DNA of 14,334 nucleotides from Chromatiales bacterium (GTDB lineage Bacteria; Pseudomonadota; Gammaproteobacteria; UBA6429; Thiohalophilaceae). The stretch is taken from contig JALUTJ010000203.1 in assembly GCA_027057985.1 (NCBI GenBank), forward strand, positions 1 to 14,334, read 5' to 3'. Position numbers and translations under genes: made by a program. The number at the start of each line of letters is the position of its first letter. Position 1 is the first letter of the stretch. The notes beneath the pieces are model-generated. The model was not told where the DNA came from. It did not search any database and saw nothing but the letters and a program-made list of their open reading frames with translations. This document shows, piece by piece, positions 1-6,176 of the stretch.

Positions 1-1
1 C

Positions 2-841
2 CTGGAAAAGTGGCTGCCTGCTGATAATATCAACCCCTCTCGCCTGCACCAGGCCATGCGCTATGCTGTGCTCAATGGGGGTAAGCGGGTGCGCCCGGTG
101 CTGACCTATGCTGCCGGTTACGCGGTCGAAGCCAGTACTGATGCGCTGGACTGCCCGGCAGCGGCGGTGGAATTTATCCATGCCTATTCCCTGGTGCATG
201 ATGACCTGCCCGCGATGGACAATGATGATCTACGCCGGGGCAAGCCTACCTGTCACCGGGCCTTTGACGAGGCTCAGGCCATTCTGGCCGGCGATGCTCT
301 GCAGGCACTGGCTTTTCATGTGCTGGCGCATGGCCTGCCGGATACCATCCCGGCCGCACAGCGCCTCGATATTCTCGATACCCTGGCCGTTGCCAGTGGC
401 TCCCGCGGCATGGCCGGTGGACAGGCCATTGATCTCGACTCGGTGGGGAAATCACTCAATATCGCCGAGCTGGAAGACATGCATGTACATAAAACCGGTG
501 CCCTGATCCGCGCCAGTGTAAAAATGGCTGCCCTATGTCGGCCAGACATTGAGAAAACCGCGTTGAAAAAGCTGGATCACTTTGCCAAGTGCATTGGGCT
601 TGCCTTCCAGATTCAGGACGATATTCTCGATGTGACTAGCGATACCGAAACCCTGGGCAAAACCCAGGGTGCCGATATTGCCATGAACAAGCCCACCTAC
701 CCTGCCCTGCTTGGGCTCGATGGCGCACGGGAGATGGCAGCAGACCTGCATCAGCAGGCGCTCGACAGCCTGGATATGTTCGCTGAGCGAGCAGCACCGC
801 TGCGCTGGCTGGCGGATTATATTATTAAGCGGGATTATTGA
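2..841 (+). CDS. ispA: Farnesyl diphosphate synthase / geranyltranstransferase (5' end missing)
   Basis: Short-chain trans-prenyl diphosphate synthase. It condenses isopentenyl diphosphate with DMAPP/GPP to give farnesyl diphosphate, the cytosolic precursor of undecaprenyl phosphate and quinone side chains. The frame is open from base 2 and has 279 visible residues; E. coli IspA is about 299, so roughly 15-20 N-terminal residues lie outside the window. The first in-frame ATG (56) falls inside the conserved GGKRVRP region and is not the real start. Visible signatures are GGKRVRP, the first Asp-rich motif DDLPAMD (codons at 200-220), the second Asp-rich motif QDDILD (visible residues 205-210), and a lysine-containing GKTQGAD segment. 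The stop is TGA at 839-841. In many gammaproteobacteria ispA sits between xseB and dxs, and dxs follows here, although 394 bp of repeats separate the two. Family assignment is certain. The exact product chain length is inferred from the closest known relatives. Confidence 0.96.
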   Translation: MEKWLPADNINPSRLHQAMRYAVLNGGKRVRPVLTYAAGYAVEASTDALDCPAAAVEFIHAYSLVHDDLPAMDNDDLRRGKPTCHRAFDEAQAILAGDALQALAFHVLAHGLPDTIPAAQRLDILDTLAVASGSRGMAGGQAIDLDSVGKSLNIAELEDMHVHKTGALIRASVKMAALCRPDIEKTALKKLDHFAKCIGLAFQIQDDILDVTSDTETLGKTQGADIAMNKPTYPALLGLDGAREMAADLHQQALDSLDMFAERAAPLRWLADYIIKRDY

Positions 842-851
842 TTGTTTTATC

Positions 852-901
852 GTCAGACTAAAGCCTAAACCTACTGCTCGAGCCGACCTGTAATTTTTTC
901 A
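852..901. repeat. Direct repeat, left copy
   Basis: The block GTCAGACTAAAGCCT at 852-866 continues to CTACTG at 871-876. It matches 1083-1106 (GTCAGGCTGAAACCT onward to CTACTG) at about 20 of 24 aligned positions. Both copies are followed, after a divergent spacer, by an identical AATTTTTTCA (892-901 and 1115-1124). The two copies flank the periodic tract and the cloverleaf element. The spacing and shared 3' block argue against chance. Confidence 0.65.
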
Positions 902-902
902 C

Positions 903-948
903 CGTAAAGGCACAGAGAACGCAAAGGACGCGAAGATGCAGAGGATAC
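903..948. repeat. 9-nt-periodic purine-rich repeat tract
   Basis: Units of about 9 nt follow one another here (for example CGCAAAGGA, CGCGAAGAT, GCAGAGGAT), each with a GC-containing step and then an A/G run. From memory, similar tracts with alternating CGCAAAG and GCAGAGG units are widespread in bacterial intergenic DNA, with no established function. The periodicity is visible directly; the link to that family is recollection and would need a database search. Confidence 0.5.
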
Positions 949-963
949 AGGATATTCAGCAGT

Positions 964-1050
964 AAAACTCGATGAGCGACCGTCGATTGCCAGGACGGCA
1001 ATCGTCGAGCGGCCAGGGATGGCGCATAACGTGTCGCGAATCGAGATTTT
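964..1050. repeat. Cloverleaf-shaped palindromic element A
   Basis: The outer arms CTCGATGAGCGAC (968-980) and GTCGCGAATCGAG (1033-1045) pair at 11 of 13 positions and extend outward as AAAA (964-967) with TTTT (1047-1050). Inside are two hairpins. Hairpin 1 is CGATTGCC (984-991) with GGCAATCG (997-1004) and loop AGGAC. Hairpin 2 is GCC (1012-1014) with GGC (1021-1023) and loop AGGGAT. It shares the blocks GACCGTC, GTCGAGC, CAGGGA and CGTGTC with the element at 4451-4563, in the same order and at nearly the same spacing. It contains no tRNA hallmarks and no ORF. It is probably a non-autonomous dispersed repeat (MITE- or REP-like). Confidence 0.7.
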
Positions 1051-1082
1051 CCGAATGAATAGCCGGTAACAAGATATTAATT

Positions 1083-1124
1083 GTCAGGCTGAAACCTGAA
1101 CTACTGAATTTGTGAATTTTTTCA
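1083..1124. repeat. Direct repeat, right copy
   Basis: This is the second copy of the 852-901 repeat. It starts GTCAGGCTGAAACCT, runs to CTACTG (1101-1106) and ends with AATTTTTTCA (1115-1124). The first half of this copy can fold by itself, with TCAGG (1084-1088) pairing to CCTGA (1095-1099). The left copy has substitutions that weaken this hairpin, so the right copy may be closer to the ancestral form. Confidence 0.6.
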
Positions 1125-1138
1125 TCACCTCACCCCTG

Positions 1139-1159
1139 CCCTCTCCTTCAAGGAGAGGG
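1139..1159. repeat. Perfect 10-bp inverted repeat
   Basis: CCCTCTCCTT (1139-1148) is followed by one C and then AAGGAGAGGG (1150-1159), a perfect palindrome. It lies 77 nt before the upstream candidate start of dxs. The preceding bases (CACCTCACCCCTGCC) together with this palindrome resemble a repeat seen in intergenic DNA of many proteobacteria (recollection). There is no U-tract next to it, so it is not an obvious terminator. As RNA it would form a stable hairpin that exposes TTCAA. Confidence 0.6.
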
Positions 1160-1235
1160 AGTATTGGTTTGCCGGCTCCGCTGCGCTTGAGCCGACAGCC
1201 TGACCTGCCGATCGAGCCGATTAATTTTTGACTTT

Positions 1236-3155
1236 ATGGCTCGCGAAGCTCATGATCCACTGATGAGCGAACAAAATGCACCATCCCTGCTCGAGCAGAT
1301 CGATAATCCTTCACAGATGAAGGATCTCAGCATCAGCGAGCTGACTACCCTTGCCAATGAACTACGCGAATTTATGATTCAGTCGGTCAGCCGCTCAGGC
1401 GGGCACCTTTCTTCTGGCCTCGGCACGGTGGAACTGACCGTGGCCCTGCACCATGTTTTCAATACCCCGGAAGATCGGCTGGTATGGGATGTGGGGCATC
1501 AGAGCTATCCGCATAAAATCCTCACCGGTCGTCGTGAGCAAATGGCCACTATCCGCAGCAAGGGCGGTATAAGTGGCTTTCCGCGCCGTGAGGAAAGTCC
1601 GTATGACACCTTTGGTGTCGGCCATTCCAGCACCTCGATCAGTGCCGCGCTGGGAATGGCGATTGCCGCAAAACAGCAAAAGAGTGAACGCCGGGTTGCT
1701 GCGATTATCGGCGATGGCGCCATGACTGCGGGCATGGCCTTCGAGGCTCTGAACCATGCCGGTGATCTCGATGCCAACCTGCTGGTGATCCTGAATGACA
1801 ATGATATGTCGATTTCGCCGAATGTCGGCGGCATGTCCAATTACCTCGCCAAGCTGCTTTCCGGCAAACTGTATTCCAGCATGCGCGAGGGCAGTAAAAA
1901 AGTGCTTGGTGTGATGCCCTCGGTATGGGAGCTGGCACGCCGTACCGAAGAGCATGTCAAAGGCATGGTGGTTCCCGGTACCCTGTTCGAGGAACTGGGT
2001 TTTAACTACATTGGCCCGATCGATGGCCATGATATGGATACGCTGGTGAAAACCCTGCGTAACCTGCGTAATCTGAGTGGGCCACAGTTTCTGCATATCG
2101 TGACCACCAAGGGCAAGGGCTACAGCCCGGCTGAGCTAAACCCGGTGGCCTTCCACGGCGTGGGCAAGTTCAGTGCAGAATCTGGCAAGCTGGAGAAATC
2201 AACGGCAAAAACGCCGACTTACACCCAGGTATTTGGGCAGTGGCTGCTGGATATGGCAAAGGTGGATGAGCGCCTGATGGCGATTACCCCGGCCATGCGC
2301 GAGGGTTCCGGGCTGGTAGAATTTTCCGAGCAGTTTCCGGATCGCTATTTTGATGTGGGCATTGCTGAGCAACACGCGGTTACCGTGGCTGCGGGGATGG
2401 CCTGCGAAGGTCTGAAGCCGGTGGTGGCCATCTATTCCACCTTTTTACAACGCGGCTATGATCAGCTGATTCACGATGTGGCGCTGCAAAAGCTGCCCGT
2501 GCTATTTGCGATTGACCGTGCCGGGGTGGTCGGCCCGGATGGTGCCACCCATGCCGGCAGTTTTGACCTCAGCTATATGCGCTGTATTCCCAATATCACC
2601 ATTATGGCACCGGCCAATGAAAACGAATGCCGCCAGATGCTCAGCACCGGCTTCCAGCTCGAAGGTACTGCTGCGGTGCGCTATCCTCGCGGTACCGGTC
2701 CCAATGTCAAGATTGAGCCCGGTCTGGAAACCCTGCCGCTGGGTAAAGCGGAACAGGTACGCAAAGGCAGGCAGGTCGCCCTGCTCAGTTTTGGCAGCGT
2801 ACTCGAAGATGCCATGCAGGCCGCTGAAAAACTCGATGCCAGCGTGGTCAATATGCGTTTTATCAAGCCGCTGGATGAAGCCATGCTGCTGAAAATGGCT
2901 GCCAGCCATGATGTACTGGTGACCATCGAGGATAATGCGGTCATGGGTGGGGCTGGCAGTGCCGTGAATGAGTTCCTGCTCCGCCAGCAATGCCATAACC
3001 GTATTCTCAACCTGGGTTTGCCGGATCGATTTATGGAACATGCCAGCCGCGAACAGCTTCTCGATGATGCAGGATTGTCCACTTCTGGTATACTGCGCGC
3101 CATCGAAGACTTCCTCGGCACAGAAGAACTTGCAAAACATGTCACACTCGCTTAA
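1236..3155 (+). CDS. dxs: 1-deoxy-D-xylulose-5-phosphate synthase
   Basis: Thiamine-diphosphate enzyme that joins pyruvate and glyceraldehyde-3-phosphate to form DXP, the first step of the MEP isoprenoid pathway and a precursor for thiamine and pyridoxal. Counting from the ATG at 1236 (639 aa): catalytic GGH (H56), the TPP-binding motif GDGAM (159-163) running to NDND (187-190), GIAEQH with glutamate 378, and [12 protein letters not shown] with D435 and H439, which correspond to E. coli E370, D427 and H431. The C-terminal transketolase domain is complete. A second in-frame ATG at 1263 ([10 protein letters not shown], 630 aa) is closer to the E. coli length of 620. Neither start has a clear Shine-Dalgarno sequence, so the start is uncertain and 1263 is plausible. 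ispA upstream and queD/folE2 downstream are on the same strand, with queD starting 26 nt after the stop. Confidence 0.97.
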   Translation: MAREAHDPLMSEQNAPSLLEQIDNPSQMKDLSISELTTLANELREFMIQSVSRSGGHLSSGLGTVELTVALHHVFNTPEDRLVWDVGHQSYPHKILTGRREQMATIRSKGGISGFPRREESPYDTFGVGHSSTSISAALGMAIAAKQQKSERRVAAIIGDGAMTAGMAFEALNHAGDLDANLLVILNDNDMSISPNVGGMSNYLAKLLSGKLYSSMREGSKKVLGVMPSVWELARRTEEHVKGMVVPGTLFEELGFNYIGPIDGHDMDTLVKTLRNLRNLSGPQFLHIVTTKGKGYSPAELNPVAFHGVGKFSAESGKLEKSTAKTPTYTQVFGQWLLDMAKVDERLMAITPAMREGSGLVEFSEQFPDRYFDVGIAEQHAVTVAAGMACEGLKPVVAIYSTFLQRGYDQLIHDVALQKLPVLFAIDRAGVVGPDGATHAGSFDLSYMRCIPNITIMAPANENECRQMLSTGFQLEGTAAVRYPRGTGPNVKIEPGLETLPLGKAEQVRKGRQVALLSFGSVLEDAMQAAEKLDASVVNMRFIKPLDEAMLLKMAASHDVLVTIEDNAVMGGAGSAVNEFLLRQQCHNRILNLGLPDRFMEHASREQLLDDAGLSTSGILRAIEDFLGTEELAKHVTLA

Positions 3156-3181
3156 ATTCCCAACCTGATTACTCAAGTATT

Positions 3182-3565
3182 ATGACAAAACGCTATACAA
3201 TGAAAATCCTGCTGGATTTTGCCGCTGCGCATTACCTTCGTGAATACGAGGGCGTGTGTAATCGCTTACATGGCCATAACTGGAAAGTGGAAGTCCAGGT
3301 AACGGCAACCCGGCTGGACGAGGTTGGCATGGGCATGGATTTCAAGGTCATCAAGGATGCGACCCGGGCCCTGATTGATCAGCTGGACCATCGTAACCTC
3401 AACGATATCCCGCCGTTCGACAGGATTAACCCGACTGCGGAAAATATATCGGCATACCTGTATCAGGAACTGGCTAAAAAGCTGAATCAGGATGCAGTAA
3501 AAGTCAGCAGTGTGACCCTGTGGGAAACCGATCGCGCCTGCGTCATATACAGTGAAGACGACTGA
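3182..3565 (+). CDS. queD: 6-carboxy-5,6,7,8-tetrahydropterin synthase (QueD / PTPS family)
   Basis: Converts 7,8-dihydroneopterin triphosphate to 6-carboxytetrahydropterin, the second step of preQ0/queuosine synthesis. The 127 residues match the compact bacterial QueD length (E. coli about 120). Zinc ligands are H17 (AAAH), H30 and H32 (LHGH). The catalytic cysteine is C26 in CNRLHGH, the catalytic Asp-His pair is D69-H70 in LDHRNLND, and the pterin-anchoring glutamate is E115 in WETD. The PTAENIS segment (84-90) is typical of the family. A single cysteine in the CxxxHGH arrangement favours QueD over eukaryotic-type PTPS, but paralogues of this family exist, so the exact reaction is inferred. 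Its neighbour folE2, 19 nt downstream, supplies the substrate. The start at ATG 3182 has no strong Shine-Dalgarno; an internal Met at codon 7 is less likely. Confidence 0.9.
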   Translation: MTKRYTMKILLDFAAAHYLREYEGVCNRLHGHNWKVEVQVTATRLDEVGMGMDFKVIKDATRALIDQLDHRNLNDIPPFDRINPTAENISAYLYQELAKKLNQDAVKVSSVTLWETDRACVIYSEDD

Positions 3566-3584
3566 ATAACCGGAAAAGAGAATT

Positions 3585-4391
3585 ATGAGCCAAGACAACA
3601 ATGCCACAATGGCTGATGTGCAAAGCAGCCAGGACACCCGCCAGATTCCTATTAACAAGGTTGGGATCAAGGATATTCGCCATCCCGTACGGGTACTGGA
3701 TCGCACCGGGGGTGAACAACATACCATTGCCAATTTCAATATGTATGTGAACCTGCCGCATAACTTCAAGGGCACGCACATGTCACGTTTCGTGGAAATT
3801 CTGAATAATCACGAACGAGAAATTTCGGTGAAGTCTTTCAAGGATATGATGGAAGAAATGACCGAGCGACTCGAAGCTGAATCCGGCCATATTGAAATGA
3901 GCTTTCCCTATTTCGTCAACAAGAAGGCACCCGTCTCCGGTGTTATGAGCCTGATGGATTACGATGTCACCTTTATCGGTGAAATTATCGATGGCAATAA
4001 CCAGCTTACCCTGAAAGTGCTGGTACCGGTTACCAGCCTTTGCCCCTGCTCCAAGAAAATTTCGGATTATGGTGCGCACAACCAGCGTTCTCATGTGACG
4101 GTTACGGCGAAGATCAAGGACTTTGTCTGGATCGAAGAAATCATCGATCTGGTTGAGCAGGAAGCCTCCTGTGAGCTGTTTGGCCTGTTGAAGCGCCCGG
4201 ATGAAAAGAATATTACCGAACGTGCCTATGATAACCCGAAGTTTGTTGAAGATATGGTACGTGATGTAGCGGCACGCCTGAATGCCGATGATCGTATCAT
4301 TGCTTATATTGCAGAATCCGAAAACTTTGAATCGATTCATAACCACTCTGCCTATGCTCTGATTGAAAGAGATAAAACAAAAGACTTATAA
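3585..4391 (+). CDS. folE2: GTP cyclohydrolase FolE2 (type IB)
   Basis: Opens GTP to formate and 7,8-dihydroneopterin triphosphate, the entry step to folate and 7-deazapurine synthesis. FolE2 is the alternative cyclohydrolase that does not need zinc, and in some bacteria it is induced by zinc limitation. The 268 residues carry the family signatures GTHMSRF (63-69), SLCPCSK (151-157, with the metal-binding cysteine), GAHNQRSH (163-170), [13 protein letters not shown] (211-223) and [12 protein letters not shown] (246-257). A purine-rich AAAAGAGAATT directly precedes the ATG. It follows queD and is the last gene before the terminator at 4411-4436. No Zur-like palindrome was seen before queD or folE2, so regulation by zinc is not supported here. 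It may be the organism's only GTP cyclohydrolase I, but one window cannot show that. Confidence 0.96.
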   Translation: MSQDNNATMADVQSSQDTRQIPINKVGIKDIRHPVRVLDRTGGEQHTIANFNMYVNLPHNFKGTHMSRFVEILNNHEREISVKSFKDMMEEMTERLEAESGHIEMSFPYFVNKKAPVSGVMSLMDYDVTFIGEIIDGNNQLTLKVLVPVTSLCPCSKKISDYGAHNQRSHVTVTAKIKDFVWIEEIIDLVEQEASCELFGLLKRPDEKNITERAYDNPKFVEDMVRDVAARLNADDRIIAYIAESENFESIHNHSAYALIERDKTKDL

Positions 4392-4410
4392 GGCAGGTTT
4401 CTTATCAGTA

Positions 4411-4436
4411 AAAGGCGGGGTATCTCGCCTTTTTTA
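4411..4436 (+). terminator. Rho-independent terminator after folE2
   Basis: The stem AAAGGCG (4411-4417) pairs with CGCCTTT (4426-4432) around the loop GGGTATCT, and the 3' arm runs into a T-rich tail (4430-4435). It lies 20 nt after the folE2 stop and closes the dxs-queD-folE2 unit. Confidence 0.85.
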
Positions 4437-4450
4437 TTGTAGAGCTTCGT

Positions 4451-4563
4451 AGGAGGTAGAAAGCTATTGTCGATCAAGACCGTCAGCAGCAAGGAAGCTG
4501 CTGTCGAGCCTACAGGGACGTATCTACGGCGTGTCTTGATCGGCAATAGCTGAATCACCTCCT
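4451..4563. repeat. Cloverleaf-shaped palindromic element B (MITE-like)
   Basis: The terminal inverted arms 4451-4480 and 4533-4563 agree at about 26 of 31 positions. They begin AGGAGGT and share AGCTATTG and CGATCAAGAC. The interior holds hairpin 1, CAGCAGC (4484-4490) with GCTGCTG (4497-4503) and loop AAGGAA, and a short hairpin 2, TAC (4511-4513) with GTA (4520-4522) and loop AGGGAC. The shared blocks GACCGTC, GTCGAGC, CAGGGA and CGTGTC recur in element A at the same spacing. It sits between two convergent transcription units, just after the folE2 terminator. There is no ORF and no obvious target-site duplication. Arm length and lack of coding capacity suggest a non-autonomous mobile element, but an RNA function is possible. 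Confidence 0.75.
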
Positions 4564-4570
4564 GTCACAT

Positions 4571-4608
4571 CAGTTTAGATATTTTCATTAACTCTTATAA
4601 CTAAACTG
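4571..4608. repeat. 8-bp inverted repeat with 22-nt spacer
   Basis: CAGTTTAG (4571-4578) and CTAAACTG (4601-4608) are perfect inverted copies. They lie just after element B and before the 3' end of the protease gene. This is the only structure that could help end the long minus-strand run, but the stem is AT-rich, the loop is long and there is no U-tract, so it is a weak terminator candidate at best. Confidence 0.35.
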
Positions 4609-4632
4609 GTATTTACAACAGCTATTTAGCTT

Positions 4633-5271
4633 TCAAAATTTTTTCTTCAATAACAAAACCTGGCCATTGCGTTGCATATTGATGCGGTTAAGAAAAGAAT
4701 TACCGAGCAGTACTTCCCGCGGTGAACTGCCATCAACCACGACAGCCTCAACATTATGCAGTTCAATACCGCCAACGCTGACCCTGTCCAGCACGATACG
4801 GTAAACCGGTGCAACCCCGTTTGCCGTTGAAACAGCAGAGCGCTTCCCGGTAAAACGAAAGTTAATGCCAAGATTTCTTGCCTGGTGAATATTCATCGCT
4901 ATCCAGGTAGCGCCGGTATCAACCAGAAACTGAACCGGCTGCCCGTTAATCAGCCCCGGAGTCTGGTACATGCCCTGCACAGGCAGGATTTTAACTTCAG
5001 GCTGTTGCTGGCTTTTATAGTTAGCACTGACATGCTGGCCAAGCCGGTAGGCTTTCTCAACCCCGTTGACTTCAAGAATGGCTTCATCACTGTCGGCAGA
5101 AATCAGCTTAATACCTTCTGGCGTGGTTTTACCTTTTTTCAGTTTATGTTGTTTGCCATCCACGCGCAGGATGACCATGTTTTTAAACAGCCCCAGCACC
5201 TGTATATCGAGCGCAAGCACCTGGCCTGTGAGTAACAGGAAAAGTAACAGACTAATAGCAGGCAGTTTCAA
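4633..5271 (-). CDS. Secreted retropepsin-like aspartic protease (clan AA)
   Basis: The 212-residue protein has an N-terminal signal peptide (MKLPAISLLLFLLLTGQVLA, likely cleavage after residue 20), a small domain rich in beta-type residues (about 22-85), and a single-copy retropepsin-like domain (about 95-212). The catalytic triad is D118-T119-G120 in FLVDTGATW, and the conserved LLGNSFLNR (188-196) follows. This matches the clan AA family (TIGR02281-like) of exported or membrane-tethered bacterial proteases that work as homodimers; the substrate is unknown. The start is TTG at 5271. It is the only start that gives an intact signal peptide, and an in-frame stop lies 9 nt upstream (the TAA of the preceding gene). 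No Shine-Dalgarno is evident, so translation may be coupled to the gene before it, 6 nt away. It is the last gene of the minus-strand run. Confidence 0.85.
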   Translation of the reverse strand: MKLPAISLLLFLLLTGQVLALDIQVLGLFKNMVILRVDGKQHKLKKGKTTPEGIKLISADSDEAILEVNGVEKAYRLGQHVSANYKSQQQPEVKILPVQGMYQTPGLINGQPVQFLVDTGATWIAMNIHQARNLGINFRFTGKRSAVSTANGVAPVYRIVLDRVSVGGIELHNVEAVVVDGSSPREVLLGNSFLNRINMQRNGQVLLLKKKF

Positions 5272-5277
5272 TCTGGT

Positions 5278-5673
5278 TTAACGAATGGTGATGGTGTAAC
5301 GGTCGCCCTGTGGTTTACTCATATCGATCTTCACCCTGTCGGGGGACCAGCCATGTTTTTTATCATGGGCTTCGACATACAGTATTTTCAAATCTTCGGG
5401 CAGATGGAAGTTGCTCAAGGAACGGGTAAACGGCTGTTCATTGACATGCGGATGCCAGAGTACGCGTTTGGCAATTTCATTTCCCTTTTCATCGACCAGT
5501 CGCCAGGCATCGGCATAATGTTTCCAACCAGTGTCTGCATGGCGTAGGGTGACATCGGCACGCCAGCTGCCAGCGTACTTGCTTAGTACTACCCTGACGA
5601 TTTCGACATTATTGGCAAAAGCATTGACAGAAAAAAACAGGCTAAAAATCAACAGGTATTTTCTTAAAGTCAC
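5278..5673 (-). CDS. Small secreted protein of unknown function
   Basis: The 131 residues begin with a signal peptide (core LLIFSLFFSVNAFA, likely cleavage after the AFA near residue 20). The mature part looks all-beta and contains HADTGWKHYADAWRLVD and HPHVNEQPFTRSL (about 74-86), a pattern I remember from conserved hypothetical exported proteins of Proteobacteria without an assigned function. A high content of Trp, His and Asp could suggest ligand or metal binding, but that is speculation. The start is GTG at 5673, with GAGGG 7 nt upstream (5681-5685). It lies 26 nt after pgpA and 6 nt before the aspartic protease, which suggests a two-gene periplasmic pair at the tail of the operon. Confidence 0.8.
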   Translation of the reverse strand: MTLRKYLLIFSLFFSVNAFANNVEIVRVVLSKYAGSWRADVTLRHADTGWKHYADAWRLVDEKGNEIAKRVLWHPHVNEQPFTRSLSNFHLPEDLKILYVEAHDKKHGWSPDRVKIDMSKPQGDRYTITIR

Positions 5674-5699
5674 GTGTCTTCCCTCGGCGCAAATTGTTC

Positions 5700-6173
5700 T
5701 TAAAAAAAGTAATAATAGACTGCTTGAATAATAATAAAAGCATACGCTCCTGCCAGCAAATCATCCAGCATTATTCCGAGGCCACCTGTTACTTTGTGAT
5801 CGGCGACACTTACCGGCCACGGTTTCCAGATATCGAACAGGCGAAACAGGATAAATCCGGCAAGCAGCCATTGCCAGCCGGAAGGCGCCATCAACATGGT
5901 CAGCCAGAACCCGGCAAATTCATCCCAGACAATGGCCGGGTGATCATGTCCGCCCAGTGCACGTGAAGTTGCACCGCAGAGATAAATGCCGGCAAGAATC
6001 GAAACAAGCAATATTGCAACATATAAAGGCAAAGAAAGCGTGGAAAGTGGCAGGTATAAAAGTACTGCGACAAGGGTGCCCATGGTACCGGGGGCACGCG
6101 GCGCAAGGCCACTGCCAAGACCAAGACTCAGGAAGTGAACAGGGTGAAAAATAATTTCACGGGGGGTTCTCAC
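5700..6173 (-). CDS. pgpA: Phosphatidylglycerophosphatase A
   Basis: Integral inner-membrane phosphatase that dephosphorylates phosphatidylglycerophosphate to phosphatidylglycerol. At 157 residues it is close to E. coli PgpA (172) and similar throughout: GSGLAPRAPGTMGT (20-33), HDHPAIVWDEFAG (76-88), FRLFDIWKPWP (110-120) and GGLGIMLDDLLAG (130-142) hold the conserved Asp, Glu and Arg residues. Hydrophobic spans lie around 34-67, 88-112 and 139-157. The start is GTG at 6173. An AGGA within the last codons of thiL lies about 8 nt upstream, and thiL stops only 3 nt before. The order thiL-pgpA downstream of nusB is common in gammaproteobacteria. Confidence 0.96.
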   Translation of the reverse strand: MRTPREIIFHPVHFLSLGLGSGLAPRAPGTMGTLVAVLLYLPLSTLSLPLYVAILLVSILAGIYLCGATSRALGGHDHPAIVWDEFAGFWLTMLMAPSGWQWLLAGFILFRLFDIWKPWPVSVADHKVTGGLGIMLDDLLAGAYAFIIIQAVYYYFF

Positions 6174-6176
6174 TTT

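Larger units (their letters stand above)
842..1235. other. Repeat-rich intergenic region between ispA and dxs
   Basis: This 394-bp stretch has no convincing gene. It is a patchwork of repeats, listed separately: two diverged direct copies (852-901 and 1083-1124), a 9-nt-periodic purine-rich tract (about 903-948), a cloverleaf palindromic element (964-1050), a perfect 10-bp inverted repeat (1139-1159), and a further hairpin with CGGCTC (1173-1178) pairing to GAGCCG (1189-1194). No clear rho-independent terminator for ispA was found. A candidate promoter close to dxs (TTGACT at 1228-1233, CATGAT at 1251-1256) is weak. The density of repeats suggests repeated insertions at a tolerated site, which is inference. 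Confidence 0.8.

Noticed and set aside
56..841. ispA starting at ATG 56 as a complete short gene
   Set aside because: The frame is open upstream to the window edge and encodes family-typical residues (ADNINPSRLHQAM), so the gene is cut by the window rather than short.
903..948. CRISPR-like array in the periodic tract
   Set aside because: The period is about 9 nt with degenerate units and no spacers, so it is not a repeat-spacer structure.
1395..2096. Long antisense open frame (233 codons) inside dxs
   Set aside because: It lies fully within the dxs coding region in the opposite strand; its translation resembles no known protein and dxs is unmistakable.
2502..3176. Long antisense open frame (224 codons) over the 3' part of dxs
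   Set aside because: It is an artefact of coding bias opposite dxs, with no ribosome site and no recognisable domain.
3156..3181. Zur-type operator before queD/folE2
   Set aside because: The 26-nt gap has no palindrome of the expected type, and the 19-nt gap before folE2 has none either.
4451..4563. tRNA or tmRNA-like gene suggested by the cloverleaf fold
   Set aside because: There is no T-loop consensus, no D-loop GG pattern, no anticodon arm of normal size and no CCA; the outer stem is far too long.
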